NCBI GenBank assembly: GCA_019694475.1
Contig: JAIBBX010000004.1
Coordinates: 1 to 64,000, forward strand
DNA length: 64,000 nt
Reading direction: 5' to 3'
Origin: Parachlamydiales bacterium
GTDB lineage: Bacteria; Chlamydiota; Chlamydiia; Chlamydiales; SM23-39
The notes beneath the pieces were generated by a model, which saw only the letters and a program-made list of their open reading frames with translations, was not told where the DNA came from and did no database searches. This document shows, piece by piece, positions 17,520 through 26,785 of this stretch (position 1 is the stretch's first letter; each line of letters starts with the position of its first letter). The position numbers and the translations under genes are program-made.

Positions 17520-17614
17520 TTTATTACCCCCTAACTAAATCTTCAATAAATATTAAACTTTATGCCGTTAAAGGTAAGGGCGCAAAGATTTTCCGCCCAT
17601 CTCGCGACAAGAAT

Positions 17615-17643
17615 TTGAACATTATTTTGCTTGCCTCTATACT
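17615..17643 (+). promoter_or_regulatory. Promoter of greA
   Basis: TTGAAC (17615-17620) and TATACT (17638-17643) are spaced by 17 bases, 30 bases before the GreA start. Confidence 0.6.
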
Positions 17644-17673
17644 CTCTACGAGTAGTTTAGCAATTTTTTTGGA

Positions 17674-19860
17674 ATGAACATGAAAGATACAGCTTATCTA
17701 AAAGACTTTCGCGAGCGGATACAAAATAACGATTACCCAGGTTTCTTGAAGATCTGGGAAGAGTATTGCTACGGGGATCAGCCCGATGGAGAAGAGATTG
17801 TAGCTGTACTGGAAAACATCAAGGCTTCTGACCTGTCAAAATCTTTCGGCCTTCACGTCGAAAGAATCTTGCCTCTTTGGAGAATGCTGAAAGACGCTGG
17901 TCAAGCTCATAGAGCCTTGAGGCTCGTGTTCGACTTGCAAACAACCAACAGCGAAGAGCTTGCTGATTTAGCCACAGAATATCTGCGCAACCAATATGGA
18001 AATGACCCCCTATTTTCAGAAAAGCTGCGACTCATCGGCCTTAGAAATCGAGAAAGGTTTCAGGGAGCCATCCGCAATTTCGAACTTCTGACTCATATGA
18101 AAAAAGGGAATTTCGTCTTCCACACAGGAGGATGGGGAACCGGGGAGATTGTAGACCTGTCGCTCGTCAGAGAAGAGCTTTCTCTCGAGCTTGAATATGT
18201 GATTGGCGTGCAGCATTTATCTTTTGAAAAGGCCTTTAAAACCCTCCTCCCGCTTACGCCCGACCATTTTTATTCCAGAAGATTTGGCAATCCAGATGCG
18301 CTGGAGAAAGAGGCGCGCGACAACCCTAGCGAAATCATCCGGCTCTTATTGAAGGACCTAGGACCTAAAACAGCAGCCGAAATCAAAGAAGAGCTTTCCG
18401 ATCTCGTAATTCCGGCAGATGATTGGAACCGCTGGTGGCAAACAGCTAGAGCGAAGCTGAAAAAAGACACGAAAATAGAATGCCCGAAAGAGCTGAAAGA
18501 CCCATTCCGCCTTTTGGAAGAGGAAGTCCCTCACGAAGTGGCGCTGCACAAAGCGCTCGAGACGAAGCCAAGCGTCAATGCAACGATTCAGATGGTCTAC
18601 ACCTTCTTGCGCGATTTCCCAGAGACTCTGAAGAATGCAGAGTTCAAAGCTTCTTTGGAAACTCGTTTCAAAGAGGTGCTAACTCAAGAACAGCTGAATG
18701 ACAGCCAGAAATTGCAGGTCCTTTTCTTCCTGGAAGACCTGAATGTTCCTAAAATGACTCAAGACATTCATGCGCTCATTGCAGCAATGCACAATTCCGC
18801 CGACATCGTCCGCTCCATCAGCGTGATGGGATTCCAAAAAAGGGCTCTGCAGGAGATCAAAAAAACGCGGAAAGATTGGGTCGATGTCTATTTAGATCTT
18901 CTTTTTACAGTCGATCAAAACCTGCTCAGAGATTTCATTTTGGGCGAGTTGGATGCGCCTCAAACAAAAGATGTTTTAAAGCAAAAACTCAATTCGCTTT
19001 TGATCCATCCTCTTTCATTCCCAGAAGTATTCATTTGGTACTTCCAAAAAATTATCGACAAAAAAACAAAACTGCCTTTCTCCGATCCATCTGGCAAAAA
19101 CCGGTTTTTCGAAGGCTTGCTCATCATTTTAGATTTCTTGGAAAAGAAACCGCAGCACCGCGATCTTGCGAAAAAAGTGATTTCATTGATCACCTCCGAT
19201 CGATACAAGATCGTCCGCGACATCATGGATCATTCGAGCCTAGAGGAGGTAAAAGAATATCTCCTTCTGGCCACGAAGTGCAATACCCTGACCGACCACG
19301 ATATCAAGATCCTCCATTCGCTTGGAGAGGTGGTCCATCCATCTCTAGCGCGGCTCAGAAAAGATAAAGACCGTGTAGTGGATGAAGAAAATGTCATTTG
19401 GACCACGCAAGAAGGCTATCAGAAAACGCAGCTGCGGATGCAGCAGATCGCGACTGTTGAAACGGTCAACAACGCGAAAGAGATCGAAGTTGCAAGATCC
19501 CATGGCGACCTTAGAGAAAACGCTGAATTCAAAGCGGCTCTCGAAAGACGCGATCGTCTGCAGTCGGAGCTCAAATTCCTTTCTGATCAGATCAATCAGG
19601 CTCGCATCATCACCCCAGATGATGTAAAAGCCGACGAGGTGGGAATCGGCGCAGTTGTCCATTGCCGCGACTCGAAGGGAGAGCATCTACGCTTTACTCT
19701 TCTTGGGCCGTGGGATGCCGATCCCGAAAAACACATTCTCTCCTTCCAGTCTAAGCTGGCTCAGGCGATGAATGGGAAAACAATCGGTGAGAAATTCGAT
19801 TTCCAAGGGGAAAGCTTTACGATCACCGATATCGACAATTATTTTGATCAGAAAAAATAG
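17674..19860 (+). CDS. greA: Transcript cleavage factor GreA with long chlamydial N-terminal extension
   Basis: 728 residues, against ~158 for ordinary GreA. The last ~160 residues are GreA: a coiled coil with the acidic tip motif HGDLRENAEF (about residues 609-618, D and E that hold the catalytic Mg in the RNA polymerase secondary channel), then the globular domain. The first ~560 residues are helical and seen, to my knowledge, in chlamydial GreA. GreA rescues backtracked RNA polymerase by stimulating transcript cleavage. GGA at 17671 also fits a start at the second ATG (17680). Confidence 0.9.
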   Translation: MNMKDTAYLKDFRERIQNNDYPGFLKIWEEYCYGDQPDGEEIVAVLENIKASDLSKSFGLHVERILPLWRMLKDAGQAHRALRLVFDLQTTNSEELADLATEYLRNQYGNDPLFSEKLRLIGLRNRERFQGAIRNFELLTHMKKGNFVFHTGGWGTGEIVDLSLVREELSLELEYVIGVQHLSFEKAFKTLLPLTPDHFYSRRFGNPDALEKEARDNPSEIIRLLLKDLGPKTAAEIKEELSDLVIPADDWNRWWQTARAKLKKDTKIECPKELKDPFRLLEEEVPHEVALHKALETKPSVNATIQMVYTFLRDFPETLKNAEFKASLETRFKEVLTQEQLNDSQKLQVLFFLEDLNVPKMTQDIHALIAAMHNSADIVRSISVMGFQKRALQEIKKTRKDWVDVYLDLLFTVDQNLLRDFILGELDAPQTKDVLKQKLNSLLIHPLSFPEVFIWYFQKIIDKKTKLPFSDPSGKNRFFEGLLIILDFLEKKPQHRDLAKKVISLITSDRYKIVRDIMDHSSLEEVKEYLLLATKCNTLTDHDIKILHSLGEVVHPSLARLRKDKDRVVDEENVIWTTQEGYQKTQLRMQQIATVETVNNAKEIEVARSHGDLRENAEFKAALERRDRLQSELKFLSDQINQARIITPDDVKADEVGIGAVVHCRDSKGEHLRFTLLGPWDADPEKHILSFQSKLAQAMNGKTIGEKFDFQGESFTITDIDNYFDQKK

Positions 19861-19893
19861 ATCCACTATTGTGAGAGGATAACGAGAAATTTT

Positions 19894-20508
19894 ATGTCAT
19901 CCTCTCCAATTGAATTAGTCATCGCCAGCACCAACGTCCACAAGGTACGTGAATTTAGAAACATGCTTAAGCCTTTAGGCCGTTTTGACATTTTAAGCCT
20001 TTGCGATTTCCCCAATTACGTTCCCCCTGAAGAGACGGGAAAGACCTTTGAGGAAAACGCAAGCTTGAAGGCGGATCATGCGGCAAAAACTTTGGGACGG
20101 TGGGTCATCGCCGACGATTCTGGCCTTGTTGTGCCAGCATTGAATGGCGCGCCTGGAGTCTATTCTGCTCGTTACGCAGGCAATGATGCCACAGACGTTG
20201 AGAATCGAAAAAAGTTACTCGATGAAATGCAGCATCTCATGGACGATGACCGGCAAGCCTTTTTTGAATGCGTGATTGCTTTGGCCTCGCCTCAGGGGAT
20301 AAAAAAATGCGTCCGAGGAACTTGCGAAGGACTCCTTCTTGCCAAAGAAAGGGGCGGCAGCGGGTTCGGCTACGACCCTTTATTTGTAAAACATGGCTAT
20401 AGCAAAACGTTTGCCGAAATAGGCGAATCGGTCAAAAACAGGATTTCACACAGGCGCAAAGCCCTAGATAAAATCCTCCCCTCTCTTGAATCGCTCATGG
20501 AAACCTGA
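19894..20508 (+). CDS. rdgB: Non-canonical purine NTP pyrophosphatase (RdgB/HAM1)
   Basis: 204 residues, full length. It hydrolyses ITP/XTP/dITP to monophosphates to keep them out of nucleic acids. Visible motifs are ASTNVHKVREF (nucleotide binding), EENASLKADHA, ADDSGL with the catalytic Asp, GFGYDPLF and SHRRKAL. It lies 33 bases after greA and its TGA shares one base with the ATG of the next gene, so the three are probably co-transcribed. Confidence 0.93.
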   Translation: MSSSPIELVIASTNVHKVREFRNMLKPLGRFDILSLCDFPNYVPPEETGKTFEENASLKADHAAKTLGRWVIADDSGLVVPALNGAPGVYSARYAGNDATDVENRKKLLDEMQHLMDDDRQAFFECVIALASPQGIKKCVRGTCEGLLLAKERGGSGFGYDPLFVKHGYSKTFAEIGESVKNRISHRRKALDKILPSLESLMET

Positions 20509-20987
20509 TGATCTATCTGATCGACGGTTACAATGTGATCTTCAGCCTCATCCATACCAAAGACAGTCTTCAAAAGATGAGAGAAAAGGTGATTCACTAT
20601 CTACAAAAACGGTTTGCTGCAAAAAAAATATCGGGAATGCTTGTTTTCGATGGGGCTCACCGCAGAGATGAAGAAAGCGGCCTTTCCTATCCAAGCCCTC
20701 TCATAGTTGCCTATGCGCCGAAAGGTCAAAGCGCTGACGAATACATCGTAGAAAAAATTCGCGTCTCCAAAAGCCCTAAGCAAATCACCGTCGTCACAAA
20801 CGACCGAGGTCTTAGAATGCATGCGAAATCCGCAGGAGCCAAAATTTTGGAGAATGAACTCTTCATCGAGTGGCTGAAAAAGAAAAAGAAAAGAACGGAA
20901 AGGGGCGAGGTAAAAGAAACCCAAGCCAATATCGACAGGCTTGAAAAGATTTTCGAAGAACGGCTCAAAAAAGATTTAGGGGACTGA
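20508..20987 (+). CDS. NYN-domain (YacP-like) ribonuclease
   Basis: 159 residues. It starts with YLIDGYNVI, the conserved NYN/PIN Asp motif, then VFDGAH, SADEYIVEKI and TVVTNDRGLRMHAKSAGA. These four acidic clusters match YacP/Rae1-type NYN nucleases, some of which cleave ribosome-associated mRNA. The C-terminus is Lys-rich (KKKKKRTERGE), fitting RNA binding. Start and rdgB stop overlap by one base. The 3' end overlaps the convergent dsbB by 12 bases. Confidence 0.8.
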   Translation: MIYLIDGYNVIFSLIHTKDSLQKMREKVIHYLQKRFAAKKISGMLVFDGAHRRDEESGLSYPSPLIVAYAPKGQSADEYIVEKIRVSKSPKQITVVTNDRGLRMHAKSAGAKILENELFIEWLKKKKKRTERGEVKETQANIDRLEKIFEERLKKDLGD

Positions 20988-21509
20988 TGGAGGCTGAGGC
21001 CAAGGTACATCTTGGCAAGGGCCGTACCCGCAGTAGTAAAAAGAAGTTGCGGCGTTTGCGCAGAGCAAGATGAGAATACAAATCGCGGCTAACCATTCGA
21101 ACCAATTCATGCTTGAAGAGGGCATTTCTTTGGGATGTAGGATCAAAAGGATGGCGATCGCAAGGATTGAAATCGCGAAAGCCAAAAATGCCCAAGTATA
21201 AAGACTCAAGCCCCATACGGGAATTCCGAAAACCGGAAATCCGGGGCAAGCGTGAAGAGCCATCTGTCTTAAAGAAACAGTACCCCCGAAAAGAGCAAAA
21301 AAGAGCGAAAACCCATAATGCTTGTGATTGATTCCATTTCTCAAGTTTAAGAAGAGCCCTAATGAAATTCCAAACATGGCAAGTCTTTGAAGTCTACAGA
21401 GCGGACATGGCTGCTCATGATGGAAAATCTGCTCATAATACCCCGATGCGAGCATCCCTACAAAGACAAGGATGAAAAGAGCATTCGCAAACCGCAAAAA
21501 TTTCTCCAT
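20976..21509 (-). CDS. dsbB: DsbB/BdbC-type disulfide oxidoreductase
   Basis: 177 residues with about five membrane segments. CPLCRLQRL (C35, C38) is the DsbB quinone-side CxxC motif; ACPGFPVFGIPVWGLSLY holds a further Cys (C88), and two more lie near the C-terminus (YYCGYGPC). DsbB reoxidises periplasmic DsbA with quinone. Chlamydiae crosslink their cysteine-rich outer proteins, so this function fits the MOMP-like proteins here. A DUF5993 micro-protein gene sits directly upstream with abutting stop and start. Confidence 0.8.
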   Translation of the reverse strand: MEKFLRFANALFILVFVGMLASGYYEQIFHHEQPCPLCRLQRLAMFGISLGLFLNLRNGINHKHYGFSLFFALFGGTVSLRQMALHACPGFPVFGIPVWGLSLYTWAFLAFAISILAIAILLILHPKEMPSSSMNWFEWLAAICILILLCANAATSFYYCGYGPCQDVPWPQPPSVP

Positions 21510-21662
21510 TCAAAGCCTTACTTTCAATGTGTCTGTGGCGTGGTGCATGAGCATGAGGATCAGCAAAATGAGATTGATGATCCCAAAAATCATGGCCGTT
21601 TTTTGAAAACGAAACAGGATAAAAAACCAAACCGCAATAAATACAAGAAATAGAAAAACCAT
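21510..21662 (-). CDS. DUF5993-like 50-residue membrane protein, DsbB partner
   Basis: A 50-codon ORF with two hydrophobic helices (FLFLVFIAVWFFILF and MIFGIINLILLILMLM), ending HHATDTLKVRL. The stop TGA directly abuts the dsbB ATG. A short protein of this length with an HHATD-x-L tail beside DsbB matches my memory of DUF5993. It may assist DsbB. Start is the ATG at 21662; the ribosome site is weak. Confidence 0.7.
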   Translation of the reverse strand: MVFLFLVFIAVWFFILFRFQKTAMIFGIINLILLILMLMHHATDTLKVRL

Positions 21663-21693
21663 ACTTCATAAATGGCAGAAAACAGACCTTTTG

Positions 21694-21963
21694 TCAACGC
21701 ACTTCAAATGAGCTATATGTTTCGCTCATAGGTTTGAATTTAGTCTCTACGGCAGAGATAGAACCTGCCCCTGGCTTTGCTTGAACGGTGTGGATGAACT
21801 GATTGATCTGATCTCCGCGTCCTTGTGCACAAATCTCGACACGGCCGTCAGGTAAATTGCGGACATATCCTTTGATATTGTGAAGCAAGGCATGTCTTTT
21901 CACAGCCGCCCGAAAACCAACCCCTTGAACTACGCCGCTGACAAAAATATGGATCTCTTGCAT
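21694..21963 (-). CDS. acyP: Acylphosphatase
   Basis: 89 residues. It hydrolyses carboxyl-phosphate bonds such as 1,3-bisphosphoglycerate or carbamoyl phosphate. GVVQGVGFR with catalytic R18 and GYVRNLPDGRVEI with N36 are the two signature motifs. The length is typical. It lies between the dsbB pair and dusB on the same strand. Confidence 0.92.
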   Translation of the reverse strand: MQEIHIFVSGVVQGVGFRAAVKRHALLHNIKGYVRNLPDGRVEICAQGRGDQINQFIHTVQAKPGAGSISAVETKFKPMSETYSSFEVR

Positions 21964-22026
21964 TCAAACCAAGATACGCATTTGTACAACAGCAAGTCAA
22001 GTTGGTTAGTAGGTCGATATCACGGC

Positions 22027-23037
22027 TCACAAATCGGCGAATATCGGTTCTTGGGACATTTGGATTGCTTCCCAAGGAAAAGCTTCCAGATGCTGGAAGA
22101 CTTCCGAAGTGCTGGCAGAGCGATTGAGCTGGATGCGCAACTCTTTTACTCCCGACAGCCGTTTTAGATACCAGCATCCGACTCTTCGCATATCGAGCAT
22201 CGATTGCCTTTCTGGCTGGTATTTGAGGATACAATCGAAATGTTCAAAAAGGCTTCTTTTGAGGTCGGCAACGGTGCGATAGATGGGTGGCAAGCCGTCG
22301 AGGGCTCTAAGGATATCCTCCGCGATCCAAGGCTGGCCCATGGTTCCGCGAGCAACCAGTACAGCATCGCATTGAGTATATTCAAAGATTTGGAGCGCGC
22401 TTTGGGCATCGAAAACATCGCCATTCCCGATTACTAGAATATTTTTAGCGACCTCTTTGCATGCCTTGATGTGATCCCAATTAGCCTTGCCTTTGTAGCC
22501 TTGCTCCCTGGTTCTTCCATGGATCGTGATTGCCTTAGCTCCAGCTTTTTCGGCTATTTGAGTGATTTCAACGGCATTGATGTGTTCATCGTCCCAGCCC
22601 GCCCGGATTTTGACTGTTACCGGGACCTTCACCGCAGCAACAATCGAGGAGATGACCTCTCCGATTAAATTGGGAGTTTTGAGCATCCCCGAACCGCTTC
22701 CGTCTTTGGTGACCTTATCAACAGGGCAGCCACAGTTAAAGTCGATCACGTCAAACCCCAAATCCTCTACGATGCGGGCAGCTTCTGCTGCGATTTTGGG
22801 CTTGCTCCCGCAAAGCTGGGCCCCAATCGGATGCATATCAGGTTCATAATCGAGCATCCGATAGGTGTTGGAATCGTGGCGGATCAAGGCATCGATTTTG
22901 ACCATTTCGCAATAGACGATTCCTGGCCTGTATCGGCAGGACATTTTACGGAAGGGCAAATCGGAGCAGCCGGCAAGAGGGGCGTAAAGAACTTTATTGG
23001 GCAGCTTGGCTTTGCCGATGAAAAATGGTTCTGTCAT
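22027..23037 (-). CDS. dusB: tRNA-dihydrouridine synthase (DusB-like)
   Basis: 336 residues. This FMN enzyme reduces uridines in the tRNA D-loop. Motifs: YAPLAGCSDLPFR at the N-terminus, NCGCPV (101-106) with the catalytic Cys, VKIRAGW, ITIHGRTREQGYKGKANW and GNGDVF for FMN phosphate binding, then ARGTMGQPWI. The dus subtype is not certain. It overlaps yggT by four bases (ATGA type). Confidence 0.9.
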   Translation of the reverse strand: MTEPFFIGKAKLPNKVLYAPLAGCSDLPFRKMSCRYRPGIVYCEMVKIDALIRHDSNTYRMLDYEPDMHPIGAQLCGSKPKIAAEAARIVEDLGFDVIDFNCGCPVDKVTKDGSGSGMLKTPNLIGEVISSIVAAVKVPVTVKIRAGWDDEHINAVEITQIAEKAGAKAITIHGRTREQGYKGKANWDHIKACKEVAKNILVIGNGDVFDAQSALQIFEYTQCDAVLVARGTMGQPWIAEDILRALDGLPPIYRTVADLKRSLFEHFDCILKYQPERQSMLDMRRVGCWYLKRLSGVKELRIQLNRSASTSEVFQHLEAFPWEAIQMSQEPIFADL

Positions 23038-23324
23038 GGGAGAAAACTTAGGATGATCATTTCTAAAAGACGCAGCGCAAAAAAGGCCAGGATAGGGCTA
23101 ATGTCTAAAACCCCGCCAAGAGGCGGCAGGATGCGGCGGAAAACATTTAGATATGGGTCGGTATAAAACGCGACGAAACGGACAAAGTTATGCCCTTGCC
23201 AAGCTGGAAACCAGGAACTGATGATCCTTAGGAATAGGAGCACCGTGTAACTGGTAAAAAGAAGATTTACAATATAGGCCAAATTCATCAGCACTATATT
23301 AAGGGTATTTCCTATTTTCGTCAT
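23034..23324 (-). CDS. yggT: YggT family membrane protein
   Basis: 96 residues with two membrane segments. LRIISSWFP and YTDPYLNVFRRILPPLGG-DISPI match the YggT family, found in many bacteria and chloroplasts and linked to division or osmotic stability. The function is not settled. It is the first gene of the yggT-dusB pair and is divergent from the PilM-like operon. Confidence 0.85.
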   Translation of the reverse strand: MTKIGNTLNIVLMNLAYIVNLLFTSYTVLLFLRIISSWFPAWQGHNFVRFVAFYTDPYLNVFRRILPPLGGVLDISPILAFFALRLLEMIILSFLP

Positions 23325-23356
23325 GTACTGTAAACTGGATCCTTTTAGAAGGTACC

Positions 23357-24895
23357 ATGCATATCCTCGGCGTCCACCTCGACTATCCCTTTCTTCGAAT
23401 CAGCCGTATTCGAAAGACCCAAAAGGGAATTGTGCTGGATTGGAATAAAACCGCCCTCCTTACTGCTGAAGATGAGAATCAAGAGGCCCTTTCTTTCCCA
23501 AATGTAAAGCGGCTTTACATTGAAAATTTTGCAGGGAAAGTGGTAAGCGGCCTATCGCCAAAAGATTTTTTAGTTCGGCAGCTCGATGTAAAAATTTCCA
23601 GTCAAAAACATGTCGAAAAAGCGATCGCCTTTCAATCAGAGGCGCTCAGTCATTTTAAACCGGGCGAAGTCATTACCGTCCCTTTGGTTGAAAAGAAAGA
23701 AAAAGGAAAAGCGGAAGCTCTTTTATTCACAGTCCCTCGAGAAGCTTTAAAAAAACACTTAGACGATCTCAAAAAAATCGAGATTGATCCGGATATTGTC
23801 AGCACGATTCCTTCAGCTCTTTGTCATTTTTTCCGCTGGAAATTTCCAAAACTCAATGAAGCTTTGATCATTGATCTCGGCTCTAGCGTGATCACTTGCG
23901 CCTACATGGAAAATGGGCAGCTAAAAAAAGCGCACGCGATACCCACGGGCATCGAAGAGCTTTTAGGAGCTTTATATGAGGACCGAAAACGGATCTTGTT
24001 AAAAAATGAAATCGAAGGAGCGGCGAAGCAGATCGATCTTCTTCTTCTAAAATCTCAGCTCAACCCCCATTTATCAAATGAGCTGAATGCGTTGAAGCAA
24101 GAGATTGCCAAAATCGATTATTCATTTTCGCGCGGATTGAACAAGCCGATTCTTTTTACAGGAAGATCTGATGCATTTATTCATTTGAGAGAATTTTTGG
24201 CCGATTTTTCGGATGCCGAGTGGCCTTTGTCGATAGAAGAGCAAAAATCTGCAATCAGCCTCGGGTTATGCATCGAGCAAACACAAAAAAAGGCTCTTCA
24301 GCTGCGAAGAGAGGAATTCTTTCCCGAGCGCAATTGGACTCGAATGGGACGTATTGCATTGATCCTTATCGCCAGCTCTATTGCGATTAGCGCAACATTG
24401 GCAGGGCTCGGAATGCAGGCAGCAAAAAAAAGCAAAGAACAGATGCTGCATGCAATCCAAACTCCTTTGCGTAAAAATTTGATCGCTGACGGCAGCGTGG
24501 AAGAACAAATCGATCAATGGATTGATGCCATTGAAAAAAATAATCAAGAGTATCCGTACATTCTTCAGGCGCCAAAGGTGACTGAAGTTCTTTCCTGGCT
24601 CTCTTCCCACCCGCTTTTAAAAGAGATGAAGCAGGAGGGCGACCCGATCGATATCCAAGAATTCAGAGTGCAGCTCGTCAAATTCCCAACCAACCGATCT
24701 GAAAAAGATCCGTATTTGGCAAAAGCAGAACTGGAATTCCGCTTTAAGAGCATGATGAACGCGCGAAGATTTCATGAGGCTCTTAGAGAAGGCGATGCAA
24801 TGGTGAACCCCAACCTAGAGATCACATGGGAAGTATTGCACGACGGCTACCGCACCTCCTTCTTCCTAAAGAATAGGAGTCCTTATGTTCCTTAA
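23357..24895 (+). CDS. PilM/GspL-like actin-fold membrane protein
   Basis: 512 residues. Residues ~1-320 look like a PilM/GspL ATPase-fold domain (IIDLGSSVITCAYMENG around 175-190, LFTGRSDAF later). A membrane helix follows (MGRIALILIASSIAISATLAGLGM), then a ~150-residue periplasmic part, the layout of GspL in type II secretion. In Chlamydia I recall a similar conserved gene in the recA neighbourhood. A palindromic repeat is embedded at 23502. It overlaps the next gene by 11 bases. Confidence 0.6.
   Translation: MHILGVHLDYPFLRISRIRKTQKGIVLDWNKTALLTAEDENQEALSFPNVKRLYIENFAGKVVSGLSPKDFLVRQLDVKISSQKHVEKAIAFQSEALSHFKPGEVITVPLVEKKEKGKAEALLFTVPREALKKHLDDLKKIEIDPDIVSTIPSALCHFFRWKFPKLNEALIIDLGSSVITCAYMENGQLKKAHAIPTGIEELLGALYEDRKRILLKNEIEGAAKQIDLLLLKSQLNPHLSNELNALKQEIAKIDYSFSRGLNKPILFTGRSDAFIHLREFLADFSDAEWPLSIEEQKSAISLGLCIEQTQKKALQLRREEFFPERNWTRMGRIALILIASSIAISATLAGLGMQAAKKSKEQMLHAIQTPLRKNLIADGSVEEQIDQWIDAIEKNNQEYPYILQAPKVTEVLSWLSSHPLLKEMKQEGDPIDIQEFRVQLVKFPTNRSEKDPYLAKAELEFRFKSMMNARRFHEALREGDAMVNPNLEITWEVLHDGYRTSFFLKNRSPYVP
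23502..23520. repeat. Dispersed palindromic repeat, copy 3, inside a CDS
   Basis: ATGTAAAGC-G-GCTTTACAT lies within the PilM-like gene and encodes part of NVKRLYIEN without breaking the frame. It is the only copy inside a reading frame. Confidence 0.8.
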
Positions 24896-25523
24896 AAAAT
24901 GCGGCCAGCTTTTTTTCATGCAGATGCGCCCTCTATTCTTTTTTATTTTGATTGCATTGCCTTTGCTCGGCGCTAGTTTTTTTCTATCTCAAGAATCAGC
25001 TCGAGCTCAAGATCTTGAAGCGCGCTTTGCTAATGCTGCAAAAAAAGAAAGGCAAGCTTTAGAAAGAAAAGGAAGAAAAGAACGTTTCATCCGTCGTTAT
25101 TCGGATGCAAACCCATATTTCATCGATCAAACGATTGAATCGTTTCCTCTTTTGCTTGCTGAAAAACAGAGACTGGAATCGCTTCTTCACCATCCAGCAC
25201 TACCTGAATCGGCAGCGTTTCAAGAAAGGATCCGGTTCATCAACGAAAACAAATTGGCTTTTCAAGAGGAAAAGATAGAGACTTCAAAAGAGATGAAAGA
25301 AGTGCAAGAGCGCATCCGCCATCCGGTTCAAATGGATGAATCCGACTTGAAACAGATTCTTTCCTTGATCGAAGATCTGCCTATTGAAGAGAATTTGCCA
25401 AATGAGCATGCGCCTCAGATTTTGATCAAAGATTTTCGCCTCAAAAAACTAGAGACCCCGCTTCATACTGAAGTGTTTGAAGTCGAGATGGATCTCATCA
25501 AACGGGAATTTACCAAACCATGA
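24885..25523 (+). CDS. Chlamydial hypothetical inner-membrane protein (GspM-like position)
   Basis: 212 residues. One N-terminal membrane segment (MRPLFFFILIALPLLGASFFL) is followed by a charged coiled-coil-like region rich in Glu, Arg and Lys. The topology and place after a GspL-like gene recall GspM/PilO, but sequence similarity is not evident. It overlaps the genes on both sides (11 and 4 bases), so it belongs to the same operon. Confidence 0.55.
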   Translation: MFLKKCGQLFFMQMRPLFFFILIALPLLGASFFLSQESARAQDLEARFANAAKKERQALERKGRKERFIRRYSDANPYFIDQTIESFPLLLAEKQRLESLLHHPALPESAAFQERIRFINENKLAFQEEKIETSKEMKEVQERIRHPVQMDESDLKQILSLIEDLPIEENLPNEHAPQILIKDFRLKKLETPLHTEVFEVEMDLIKREFTKP

Positions 25524-26785
25524 AACGGCTTTTGATTCTTCTCTTAGCTATTGCTGCAGGATGCCACCATACAGCGACCGTCGACACTCTCTCCTTGATT
25601 CAAATCCAAGATCGAAATGGCCTTACAGAAACCATCAGCAATCCCGACCGGCTTGTCAGTTTTCAAACCGTTGATTTTCTCACATCTCAGCCATATAAAA
25701 AGGTGCTTCGCGTTTACAAAAACGAGGGGAAAAACCGCTCCCGCCTTACGACCTATCATCCAAATGGTTTAGTCCACCAATATTTAGAGGCAGAAGAAAT
25801 GAGGGCCAACGGAAGTTATCGCGAGTGGTTTCCGAACGGCCAATTAAAAATCGAAGCAAAAGTGATTGGGGGAACGGCAGATCTAGCGACTGGAAGCCAA
25901 GAGGATTGGGTTTTCGATTCGATTAGCCATGTTTGGGATGAACAAGGCCATCTCATCGCATCTATTCCTTATGAAAAAGGAGTTCTCCAAGGGAAGAGCA
26001 TTTACTACTATCCGAATGAGCAAGTTCAGAGGGAAGCGCCCTTCGCAAAAGGCAAACTTGAAGGAAATCTAATTGAGTATTGGCCCAACGGAAAAATGAA
26101 ATCCAAAACAGCCTATAAACGGGGGCTGAAAGAAGGCGAAAGCCTTGGTTTCTTCGAAGAAGGCGGGGCATGTTGGGTCGAAGATCATTCAGATGATCGG
26201 CTTCGACAGGGCTCCTATTTCAACAAAAGGGGAGAACAGATCGCCCAAATCGTCGATGGAAGCGGTTATGCTGCCCGCTTTGAAGAAGATGGGATGTCGC
26301 TTATTGAATACCGAGTGGGTCTTCCAGAAGGGTCTGTCCGTAAATTCAACCAGCAAGGAGAGCTAATCAGAACATTTTTCGCCAAAAATGGGCTGAAGCA
26401 AGGCGAAGAACTCGAATATTACCGTCCTTCAGAGGTTGAAGGGGCCTCTCCATGTCCAAAATTATCGATTCAGTGGAATGAAAGCCGGATTCACGGCTGC
26501 GTGAAGACTTGGTACAATAATGGACAGCTCCAAAGCCAAAGAGAATATAGCCGCAACCAGCGAGTCGGCCCATCGCTTGCTTGGTACCGCGACGGAAGTC
26601 TTATGCTTTATGAAGAATATGAAGACGGGCGCCTGATTTCCGGCCAATATTATAAACTTCAAAAAAAGGAACCGGTTTCATCCGTATCGAATGGAAATGG
26701 ACTTGCCACTCTGTTTGATGAAAAAGGAGCCTTTATAAGAAAGATCAATTATCAAAAGGGAAAGCCTGTTGATCCAGAAGAGTGA
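25520..26785 (+). CDS. MORN/YwqK-repeat lipoprotein
   Basis: 421 residues. The leader MKRLLILLLAIAAGC carries a lipobox (AAGC, Cys at 15), so it is probably an envelope lipoprotein. Beyond it are repeated MORN-like units such as GKSIYYYPNEQVQREAPF, GNLIEYWPNGKMKSKTAY and VKTWYNNGQLQSQREY, also called YwqK-type repeats. These repeats form beta-hairpin rods. It overlaps genes on both sides (ATGA start) and is the third gene of the operon. The binding partner is unknown. Confidence 0.7.
   Translation: MKRLLILLLAIAAGCHHTATVDTLSLIQIQDRNGLTETISNPDRLVSFQTVDFLTSQPYKKVLRVYKNEGKNRSRLTTYHPNGLVHQYLEAEEMRANGSYREWFPNGQLKIEAKVIGGTADLATGSQEDWVFDSISHVWDEQGHLIASIPYEKGVLQGKSIYYYPNEQVQREAPFAKGKLEGNLIEYWPNGKMKSKTAYKRGLKEGESLGFFEEGGACWVEDHSDDRLRQGSYFNKRGEQIAQIVDGSGYAARFEEDGMSLIEYRVGLPEGSVRKFNQQGELIRTFFAKNGLKQGEELEYYRPSEVEGASPCPKLSIQWNESRIHGCVKTWYNNGQLQSQREYSRNQRVGPSLAWYRDGSLMLYEEYEDGRLISGQYYKLQKKEPVSSVSNGNGLATLFDEKGAFIRKINYQKGKPVDPEE

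Noticed and set aside
21433..21669. Minus-strand ORF of 78 residues over the dsbB start
   Set aside because: It overlaps the better-supported 50-residue micro-protein and dsbB and has no signal of its own.
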